Source: Lysobacterales bacterium
GTDB lineage: Bacteria; Pseudomonadota; Gammaproteobacteria; Xanthomonadales; Rhodanobacteraceae
Length of the DNA: 64,000 nt
Assembly (NCBI GenBank): GCA_016707485.1
Contig: JADJHN010000001.1
Coordinates: 310,001-374,000 of the forward strand
Direction of reading: 5' to 3'
Shown: positions 26,810 to 33,945 of the stretch, piece by piece
How positions within the stretch are numbered: the first letter of the stretch is position 1
How the letters are laid out: each line of letters opens with the position of its first letter
The notes under the pieces: generated by a model
Database searches by the model: none
Told to the model about the DNA's origin: nothing
What the model saw: only the letters and a program-made list of their open reading frames with translations
Position numbers and translations under genes: made by a program

Positions 26810-27418
26810 GACGAATTCCTGCTGACCGACAACCAACGCCGTGTACTGGAATATATCCGCCAGCACACGCTTGAACGCGGACGACCACCGACTCTGCGCG
26901 AGATTGCCGACGCGCTGGGTTTCGCCCGCCACAGCTCGGCCCAGGATTACGTCACCGCCCTTGTTCGCAAGGGTGCACTCGAACGCACACCCCATCGCGG
27001 CCTGCGTCTCAATCATCGCTCAAGGACGCCGGCGGCCATCATGCTGCCCCTCGTCGGTCGTGTGGCCGCCGGTTGTCCGATCCTCGCCACCGAAAACATC
27101 GAGGGCGAATTCGGCATCGATGCCAGCCTGTTCCGCCCGCGTCCGGATTATTTCCTGCGCGTGGTCGGTTTGAGCATGCGCGATGCCGGCATCCTCGATG
27201 GCGATCTTGCCGCAATCCATCGCACGCAAAGCGCCGATGACGGACGCATCGTGGTCGCCCGTGTCGATGACGAAGTCACCCTGAAAACCCTTGAGCGCAA
27301 GCGCGGACGGATTCGCCTGCTTCCTGCCAATCCCGACTTCGCACCGATCGAGATCGATCCGCAACGCGAGTCCTTCACGATCGAAGGACTCTATGTCGGC
27401 ATGATCCGGAGAACGTAA
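26807..27418 (+). CDS. lexA2: LexA-type SOS repressor (LexA2)
   Basis: A 203-residue repressor. An N-terminal winged helix (LTDNQRRVLEYIRQHTLERG, PPTLREIADALGF) precedes the S24 autoprotease domain: cleavage site Ala88-Gly89 (GRVAAGCPI), Ser123 (VVGLSMRDAG) and Lys160 (DEVTLKTLE). It resembles the LexA paralogue that heads imuA-imuB-dnaE2 mutagenesis cassettes rather than the main LexA. No Shine-Dalgarno precedes the ATG, in line with leaderless translation. The start at 26807 is set by the family N-terminus. The TAA overlaps the ATG of a small frame leading to imuA. Confidence 0.88.
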   Translation: MDEFLLTDNQRRVLEYIRQHTLERGRPPTLREIADALGFARHSSAQDYVTALVRKGALERTPHRGLRLNHRSRTPAAIMLPLVGRVAAGCPILATENIEGEFGIDASLFRPRPDYFLRVVGLSMRDAGILDGDLAAIHRTQSADDGRIVVARVDDEVTLKTLERKRGRIRLLPANPDFAPIEIDPQRESFTIEGLYVGMIRRT

Positions 27419-27561
27419 TGCAAGCATCGAGAGCGTGGCCGCGCGCGGCTGGCGTGTCCCGGCGAACGTGGCAGGGTGGCCTCTTGGCGTGTGCGCCGGA
27501 GCGCGCCCAGCGTGAGGCGGCGGCGCTCGAATGCCGCGAAACTTCCGCGTCGAGGTACTGA
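27418..27561 (+). CDS. Small linker ORF between lexA2 and imuA
   Basis: A 47-codon frame whose ATG overlaps the lexA2 stop (TAATG) and whose TGA directly precedes the imuA ATG (TGAATG). The peptide is basic and Trp/Arg-rich (MQASRAWPRAAGVSRRTWQG and on). It has no family match known to me. It may be a real small protein, or only a device that carries ribosomes to imuA. Confidence 0.4.
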   Translation: MQASRAWPRAAGVSRRTWQGGLLACAPERAQREAAALECRETSASRY

Positions 27562-28473
27562 ATGTCCGCCGTCCTTGCAGCACCCTTTCTCGCCTCTTCC
27601 CCGAGTCCGCGCCCTTCCACGCTCAGCGAAGTACTGGGGCATCCAGGCATCTGGCGGGGTGGTGCCGAACCGGTCTTGCCGATACGCACCCAGGCCAGCG
27701 GCAATGCCTCGCTTGATGCCTTGTTGCCGGGAGGCGGCTGGCCGATCGGTTCGCTGATTGAAATCCTCATCGGCAATGATGGCCTCGGGGAACTGGGACT
27801 GGTGCTCCCGGCGTTGGCGGCCTTGACCCGCAGACGACATCGCGTGGCCATCATCGCCCCACCTTACCTGCCCTACCCGCCAGCTCTGGCGGCAGCGGGC
27901 ATCGATCTCGATCATCTCGTGCAGATCGATGCCGATGTTGCCGACTCGCACTGGAGTGCCGAGCAATGTCTGCGCGCAGGATGTTGCGCCGCCGTCGTGC
28001 ACTGGCTGCCGGATGCCGATTACCGGCAATTGCGCCGACTGCAACTGGCAGCGGAAACCGGCGGCGCCATGGCCTTTGTCTTCCGCCCGGCCCAGGCCAG
28101 GGACCAATCCAGTCCGGCCGCTCTTCGCCTTGGAATTTCCCGTTCGGAAACAGGAACCTGCATCGAAGTCTTGAAGTGTCGTGGCATCATGGATGGACGC
28201 TTGAAACGGCGTTTGCCGCTGCGCACGGAAGGTGCGCAGCAGGCCGACACCGCGGCGCAAGCACCAGCGCCGCTTCGCCAGAAGATGAAGGTGGCAGCCC
28301 AACCCTTGATCGACGCAACGGACAAGCCGCAAGAACGATCGCTAGGCCGATCCGCGGCCCTGATATTTCCCGGCAACATAGTTTTCCACGACCGCGATGA
28401 AATCCATGGCGATGTTGTCGCCGCGCAAGGTCATCGCCTTTTGCCCGTCAATGAACACCGGCGCCGCAGGTGA
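27562..28473 (+). CDS. imuA: ImuA, translesion-synthesis associated RecA-like protein
   Basis: A 303-codon RecA/SulA-like protein of the ImuA family. Conserved parts are the N-terminal HPGIWRGG, the LDALLPGGGWPIGSLIEIL opening, a degenerate Walker region, and CIEVLKCRG.. RLKRRLPL near residue 220, where most ImuA proteins end. The remaining 80 codons look unconserved and the last 44 are antisense to ispG. ImuA normally acts with the polymerase-like ImuB and DnaE2 in damage-induced mutagenesis. Neither follows here, so the cassette is incomplete at this locus and this gene may be a remnant or act with distant partners. Confidence 0.78.
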   Translation: MSAVLAAPFLASSPSPRPSTLSEVLGHPGIWRGGAEPVLPIRTQASGNASLDALLPGGGWPIGSLIEILIGNDGLGELGLVLPALAALTRRRHRVAIIAPPYLPYPPALAAAGIDLDHLVQIDADVADSHWSAEQCLRAGCCAAVVHWLPDADYRQLRRLQLAAETGGAMAFVFRPAQARDQSSPAALRLGISRSETGTCIEVLKCRGIMDGRLKRRLPLRTEGAQQADTAAQAPAPLRQKMKVAAQPLIDATDKPQERSLGRSAALIFPGNIVFHDRDEIHGDVVAAQGHRLLPVNEHRRRR

Positions 28474-29586
28474 TTCCCCACTGCCGGGCAGGGATATGCC
28501 GATGTCGGCGTGTCGCGACTCTCCCGGCCCGTTGACGATGCAACCCATGACCGCAAGGGTCATGTTCTCGACACCGTCATACTTGATCCGCCATTCCGGC
28601 ATCTTCGCCCTGACGTGCTCCTGCACCGACTTGGCGAGCTCCTGAAAAAGCGTACTGGTGGTGCGCCCGCAACCCGGGCAGGCAGTGACCATCGGCGTGA
28701 ATGCACGCAGGCCCATCGTCTGCAGCAATTCCTGGGCAACGATGACTTCACGCGTGCGCGATTCGTCCGGCTCGGGCGTCAGCGAAATGCGGATCGTGTC
28801 GCCGATGCCTTCCTGCAACAACACCGCCAGTGCAGCCGTCGACGCAACAATGCCCTTCGATCCCATGCCGGCCTCGGTCAAACCGAGGTGCAGGGCGTAA
28901 TTGCAGCGCGCAGCGAGATCGCGATAGACCGCAATCAACTCCTGCACGCCGGAAACCTTGCACGAGAGGATGATCTGGTCGCGCCCCATTCCGAGTTGTT
29001 CGGCGCGCGCCGCGGAATCCAGCGCCGAGCGGATCAAGGCCTCGCGCGCGACACGCGCCGCGGACCAGGGCTCGCTGCGCGCATGGTTCTCGTCCATCAG
29101 CGTTGCCACCATGTTCTGATCGAGCGAACCCCAGTTCGCGCCAATGCGCACCGGCTTGGCGAAACGCAAGGCGGTCTCGATGATTGCCGCGAACTGACTG
29201 TCCTTCTTGCGTCCGAAACCGACGTTGCCGGGATTGATCCGATACTTCGCCAATGCTTCGGCGGCAGCCGGCTCATCGGCCAGCAATTGATGCCCGTTGT
29301 AGTGGAAATCGCCGATCAGCGGCACCTCCACACCCATCATGGCGAGGCGATCACGGATTCTCGGAACCGCAGCCGCAGCCTCGGCATTGTTGACCGTCAA
29401 GCGCACCAGTTCGGAACCGCTGCGGGAAAGCTCGGCGATCTGTCGTGTGCTGGCGACCACATCCGCCGTGTCGGTATTGGTCATCGACTGCACGACCACC
29501 GGTGCAGCACTGCCGATCAAGACCGCACCAATGCGGACACCGACGCTGTCACGCCGCGTCATCGCGCTATCGGGAGAACTGCTCAT
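28342..29586 (-). CDS. ispG: 4-hydroxy-3-methylbut-2-enyl diphosphate synthase (GcpE)
   Basis: A 414-residue [4Fe-4S] enzyme of the MEP isoprenoid pathway. The TIM barrel opens with PVVVQSMTNTDTADV, and the C-terminal cluster-binding part shows ACPGCGRTT, GCIVNGPGE and the ADIGIS motif, which supply the Cys ligands and the catalytic Glu. The length is normal for the bacterial two-domain form. The ATG at 29586 begins MSSSPDSAMTRR; the open frame upstream is not conserved-looking. The 3' end overlaps the extended imuA frame by 132 bp on the other strand. Confidence 0.96.
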   Translation of the reverse strand: MSSSPDSAMTRRDSVGVRIGAVLIGSAAPVVVQSMTNTDTADVVASTRQIAELSRSGSELVRLTVNNAEAAAAVPRIRDRLAMMGVEVPLIGDFHYNGHQLLADEPAAAEALAKYRINPGNVGFGRKKDSQFAAIIETALRFAKPVRIGANWGSLDQNMVATLMDENHARSEPWSAARVAREALIRSALDSAARAEQLGMGRDQIILSCKVSGVQELIAVYRDLAARCNYALHLGLTEAGMGSKGIVASTAALAVLLQEGIGDTIRISLTPEPDESRTREVIVAQELLQTMGLRAFTPMVTACPGCGRTTSTLFQELAKSVQEHVRAKMPEWRIKYDGVENMTLAVMGCIVNGPGESRHADIGISLPGSGESPAAPVFIDGQKAMTLRGDNIAMDFIAVVENYVAGKYQGRGSA

Positions 29587-29821
29587 TGACGGGCTGGGTC
29601 GCGCTGCGTCCGGAAATTCGGAATGGCCGATTATGCCGCATCCCGTGCAAGCACCGCGCCGGCGCGATTGCGGCGTCGCTGCTTGCCGCGCTGCTTGCCG
29701 CTGCGACTGGCGACCCGATCCGCTTCTCCAGCATGGCCATGGCGGGGCGATGCCGAGCACATTGCGAGATCGCCGCGGCAGTTGCCCGCACATGCACAGC
29801 CGGCGCCCGCTTGGGGATTGC

Positions 29822-31567
29822 CTAGGCCGGTTCGTCCTCCGCGACTCGTTCCGGATTCACCGCCGAAAGCCCCTCGTCCGGGAGATCAAGCGCGGGCAGG
29901 GTAAAACGCAGATACGCGCCCGCCGATTCCATGAGGCCGGCGCCCGATACATCCAAGGAACACGCCGACGAAGGCCAGCGGTGCGGGTCCTCCGGCAACG
30001 TCAGGCGGATGGATCCGGCATCCCGTTCGAACAATCCCGGTGCAAGCAGGGAGCTGTAGACTGCCGTATCGTCCGCCCGGATCGGTGCAAGCAGGATGCC
30101 GCGCCGGTCGCTGAGCGGATTGGCGCTGGCGTCAAGCGCACTGATGCCAACTGCCAGTGATCGCCGCGCCAGCAAGGCAATGCCCGCATCGATGCGCGCC
30201 TCGTCATCGACGCGCATCCAGCGGATCACGCCGACCATCCAGTCCGGGGGCAAACCGCCACCGTCCGGCAAGGCCAGGCCGACCAGTTCGCCGACTTTCG
30301 CCTTGACCGCCTCACCCGAACCACGACGCTCCCAAAGCAGGCGATAGCCGCCAAAACCCTGATCGATGATGCGCGCCGGCATGGCCTGCGCACGCAGGCT
30401 CTCGGCACTGCCATGCACCCAGGAAGCAGCGGTGTCGCTGCCGGAAAGGTGGATCGTCGTGCCTCGAATGCGGCGCAGAAACGCCTCGAAATCAAGGTTT
30501 CCGGAAAGCATGAAATGCAAGTCATGCAAACCAATCACGCTTTGCAGCTCGTAGCCCCCCGGCAATCGGATGTCCCCGCGCTCGCCTGCCGAACTCCAGC
30601 CATCGACAAGGCGCTGGGTCAGGTCGATATCGACCTGGATCGGCGGGCCGCCGCGCATGCGGAACGTGACCAGGCGCAGTCCCGGAGGCAGGCTGGCGAT
30701 CTGCGACTCGACATGATCCAGCACCTTCGCCAGGCTGATCGACATCAGGCCTTGATTGCCTGATTCGCGCTCCTCGGGCAGATAACCGGGGCCACTGTCG
30801 TTGTCCGCGTCGACCGCATACGCCGCCAAAGTTCCCCCGGCACCCGCGCCGAATTCGCAGTACGGCGCGAATGCCGCGGTCAGCGCAATCACCTCGATCA
30901 GCTCGCGCTGGGTGAAGTGATACGGATTCGCCAGCGCCAGCAACAAGGCGTGCGTATAGGCCGTCATCGCGGTGATCGGCGCGCCGACCACGGCATCGTC
31001 GACGGCACGGTGATCGAGGCCGAGCGAAGCGATGAAACGATAGACGTCATGCAACTCCTGCCATGCCCCGGGTGGTGGCGTGCGATAAAGCAGGTAAGCC
31101 CGATGCAACCGTGCGCCACCGTGGATCAGTGCACGAACCGCTGCCGTGGTCACCTGCTTGCGCCGCAACATCGGCGCACTTCCGTTCGGGGCGCAGAAAT
31201 CGTACAAGGCGATGCGATAGCCGCGCGCAAGTTCATTCTGGAACTTTTGTGCCAAAGTACCGAGTTCGGTGCGTTGCGGCGGCAGCGGAAAACTCGCGCC
31301 GATGATCTGTTTTTCGACCAACCCCGCCAACTGGTTGACCGGCACCCGCAGTATCTCCAGAGCCTCCAGGCGCTCGGCCGGCGCGGTGCGCATGCGGTTC
31401 ATCGCCCGCAGCGCCTCGACGAGCATGCGCGCGGTGGCCGAGAAGTTGGCCAACGGCAGCGCATCGACCCAGGCGCGGACGGCACGGGCTTCGGTATTGA
31501 AATCACCCGCCTTGGACATGCGCCGATCGGGCAGGTCCCGCAGCAGACGGCGATGAAGTTCACTCAT
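29822..31567 (-). CDS. Large soluble protein of unknown function with a PilZ-like C-terminal region
   Basis: A 581-residue protein with no signal peptide or membrane helix. The N-terminal 300 residues are helical (AVRAWVDALPLANFSATARM, AYTHALLLALANPYHFTQRE). A later part (DQGFGGYRLLWE, KVGELVGLAL, DWMVGVIRWMRVDDEARIDAG) follows the layout of PilZ-type c-di-GMP receptors found fused to helical domains, but the RxxxR motif is not evident, so binding is doubtful. The ATG at 31567 starts MSELHRRLLRDL. It lies 235 bp upstream of ispG on the same strand. I cannot assign a function. Confidence 0.6.
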   Translation of the reverse strand: MSELHRRLLRDLPDRRMSKAGDFNTEARAVRAWVDALPLANFSATARMLVEALRAMNRMRTAPAERLEALEILRVPVNQLAGLVEKQIIGASFPLPPQRTELGTLAQKFQNELARGYRIALYDFCAPNGSAPMLRRKQVTTAAVRALIHGGARLHRAYLLYRTPPPGAWQELHDVYRFIASLGLDHRAVDDAVVGAPITAMTAYTHALLLALANPYHFTQRELIEVIALTAAFAPYCEFGAGAGGTLAAYAVDADNDSGPGYLPEERESGNQGLMSISLAKVLDHVESQIASLPPGLRLVTFRMRGGPPIQVDIDLTQRLVDGWSSAGERGDIRLPGGYELQSVIGLHDLHFMLSGNLDFEAFLRRIRGTTIHLSGSDTAASWVHGSAESLRAQAMPARIIDQGFGGYRLLWERRGSGEAVKAKVGELVGLALPDGGGLPPDWMVGVIRWMRVDDEARIDAGIALLARRSLAVGISALDASANPLSDRRGILLAPIRADDTAVYSSLLAPGLFERDAGSIRLTLPEDPHRWPSSACSLDVSGAGLMESAGAYLRFTLPALDLPDEGLSAVNPERVAEDEPA

Positions 31568-31671
31568 GGCAGTGGCCGTTTTGCCGGAAAAGTTCGGCAT
31601 CGGCATAACTTAGCAAATATCGAGTCAGCGAGTCGGCTAGTCGCCCATGCCGCAGCAACCGCGGGCCGCCA

Positions 31672-33831
31672 TCAGCGCGTGCGATTCAACGCTCCGGTGA
31701 GCATCCGTGCCAGCAGACGCTCCTTGAGCGACGTTGGCCGGGCGAGACCCATGCGCGCCAGCAATTCGCCGTCCCGTGCTCCCGGGGCAATGACCGTCGC
31801 GGCGATCCGGTGCCAGCCGGATGCCTTTGCCATGGCTGCCTTCAACCAGCCGAGCCCGCCCAGCAGGCGCAATTCAATGTCATTGAAATCGCTGCCGAAG
31901 GGATAATCGAGGAGCAGGCCCTGATCCCGCGCGGGCTTGAGCCGCGCCTGCAGTTGCGCCGCGGTATTCGCCGCCCACGCCGCCGGGATCACGAAGTCCG
32001 CAGCAAGTTTGTGCGCACGAATCGCCTCATCGACCAGTTGCCGGTGAAATTGCGCATCGCTGATAGAGATCATCGAGATCGCGCATTCCTCATCGGTCTT
32101 GCCACGCAAATCAGCGATGCCGTATTCGGTGATGTAGATGTCGCGCAGGTGGCGCGGAATCGTCGTATGGCCGTAGTTCCAGCGGATGTTCGATTCGAGT
32201 CGGCCATGCGCGCGTCGCGTCGCCCGCAGCATCAGGATCGAACGACCGTCGACAAGCGCATTGGCGAGAGCGACGAAGTTGAATTGACCGCCGACGCCGC
32301 TGACCACGCGACCGTCCTCGGTGGCGTCCGAGGCGGCGGCGCCCAGCGCCGTGGCCAGCATGCAGGTATTGAAGAAACGCGCATTGCGGCGTTGCAGGAC
32401 GGCCAGTCGCTCATGTCCGAGTTGCAGTCGATTGACTTCGGAAATCCGGCTCATCTCGAGCCCGGCATAATCCTCGCCCTCAAGATTCGCCAGCCATTCA
32501 TACAAGGCATGCGTGCCAAGGCAGAAACCGCCTTGCAAGTAATATCCGCCAAGCAGCGTGCGCCCTTCGATGTGACGATCGAGTGCAGCGAGGGACTGCT
32601 CGTCATCGAAATCATTGGCCACCTCGCTGCCATCCGCCAGGCGCAGTCGATTGCCCTCAATCGCACTGCGGCCATCGAGCACACCGATCGCCACGAGATG
32701 GCGCAGGGACTTCGCATCAAGCCGTGGCGGCAGCACGTCAAACGCACGCAAGGCACGGGCATCGCCGGCGCGCAGGGTTTCACCGATCGCCCCGGCATCA
32801 AGTGCTTCCTGCACCGGCAGATCCTGGTAGACACGACGGGTCAGGATGCCGTGACGGCGCAGATGCATGAATCCGTCCATGACCATTTCGCTCGATCCGT
32901 GCAAGCCGCTCGTGAACGGTGCCAGGCCGCCAATCCGCTCGGCCAGGTCAGGCGCAACACTTCCAGCGCCCAGCGTTTCGATGAGTTGCCGGTAACGATC
33001 ATTGCGCTCATGGCGCAGGATCAGGGCCGCGACCAGCGCATCGGACAAGGCGCCGATACCGATCTGCAAGGTGCCGGCATCACGAACAAGGGTACTCGCG
33101 TGCAGGCCGATCGCATATTCGACGTCGTCGACTTTGCCGTGCGGCAGGGCAAACAGGGGTTGCTGCGGCGTCGTGCAGAGGATGATGTCGAACAACGCGT
33201 CTGCTGCGCCGACATCGGCATCGCCACCGAGGAACGGCAGTTCCTCGCTGACCACGCCGACCCCCAACGGCCTGGGCAATCCCGCCTCGCGCATGAAATC
33301 AATCAGGTCGAGGGTGACATCAGGATTGCAGCCAAGGCTGTAGCGGACTTGATCGCCCTGCCCGCGCCGGGCAACCAGTTGGGCGATCACGTTTATGCCG
33401 GCATCGACCAGGTCACGGGCGACCGCGGTGTAGTTGAGGCTCACGTAATCGCGCTGCGCCTGCGTCGAACCGAGCATCGCGCCCGACTGGAAATAAAACT
33501 CATGCACGCGGATGTTGGCAGGCAGCGCATTGCCACGCATGGCTGCGACGTAATCGAGATCGGGATAGTCCGAACCGAAGTGGCGCTCGAGGAACGGCCC
33601 GGCAAAGCGCCGCTCGATGTCGCTGCCCGGCTTCGGCACGGCCAGCGACAAGGCCGTGTGGATGGTCAACTGACGCGACGCATCGGCCGCGATGCGTCGA
33701 TACAGCGCATTGACCAGATGATTGGGCTTGCCGATCCCGAGTGGAATGGCAAGCACCACATGCTGGCCGCAGGATTCAAGAATCCGCTCGACGCATTCCC
33801 CGATGTTTTCAATGTGGCTGATCCGGCGCAT
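31672..33831 (-). CDS. Long-form acetyl-CoA hydrolase/transferase family protein
   Basis: A 719-residue CoA-transferase family I protein, about 100-200 residues longer than typical acetyl-CoA hydrolases. The N-terminal lobe carries GIGKPNHLVNALYRR and the C-terminal lobe carries GVGGQFNFVALA (adenosine-binding-like GxGG) and TEYGIADLRGKT, a hallmark of the family. A C-terminal extension of about 80 residues is Leu/Ala-rich. The ATG at 33831 (MRRISHIENIGE) is selected over an upstream start. It is divergent from the redox cluster with a 114-bp shared promoter region. The acyl-CoA substrate cannot be predicted. Confidence 0.85.
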   Translation of the reverse strand: MRRISHIENIGECVERILESCGQHVVLAIPLGIGKPNHLVNALYRRIAADASRQLTIHTALSLAVPKPGSDIERRFAGPFLERHFGSDYPDLDYVAAMRGNALPANIRVHEFYFQSGAMLGSTQAQRDYVSLNYTAVARDLVDAGINVIAQLVARRGQGDQVRYSLGCNPDVTLDLIDFMREAGLPRPLGVGVVSEELPFLGGDADVGAADALFDIILCTTPQQPLFALPHGKVDDVEYAIGLHASTLVRDAGTLQIGIGALSDALVAALILRHERNDRYRQLIETLGAGSVAPDLAERIGGLAPFTSGLHGSSEMVMDGFMHLRRHGILTRRVYQDLPVQEALDAGAIGETLRAGDARALRAFDVLPPRLDAKSLRHLVAIGVLDGRSAIEGNRLRLADGSEVANDFDDEQSLAALDRHIEGRTLLGGYYLQGGFCLGTHALYEWLANLEGEDYAGLEMSRISEVNRLQLGHERLAVLQRRNARFFNTCMLATALGAAASDATEDGRVVSGVGGQFNFVALANALVDGRSILMLRATRRAHGRLESNIRWNYGHTTIPRHLRDIYITEYGIADLRGKTDEECAISMISISDAQFHRQLVDEAIRAHKLAADFVIPAAWAANTAAQLQARLKPARDQGLLLDYPFGSDFNDIELRLLGGLGWLKAAMAKASGWHRIAATVIAPGARDGELLARMGLARPTSLKERLLARMLTGALNRTR

Positions 33832-33916
33832 GGAAATCCCGCTCTGGCTGCGACGACATCCTACTGCGAAGCACAAGCGTCGACGGGCGAATTGCCATGT
33901 TGCCCTCCAGCTTGGG

Positions 33917-33931
33917 TATGATTCCCGGGAA
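33917..33931 (+). promoter_or_regulatory. Possible promoter and palindrome before the redox cluster
   Basis: A -10-like hexamer TATGAT (33917-33922) runs into a 10-bp palindrome TTCCCGGGAA (33922-33931) just upstream of the AGGGTG ribosome site of the flavoprotein gene. The best -35 (TTGCCA) is 19 bp away, so the promoter is weak or activator-dependent. Confidence 0.4.
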
Positions 33932-33945
33932 CAGGGTGCGACAAA

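Noticed and set aside
31810..33921. Plus-strand open frame of 703 codons
   Set aside because: It is antisense to the acetyl-CoA hydrolase gene, has no ribosome site and shows no domain; the opposite strand has clear family motifs.
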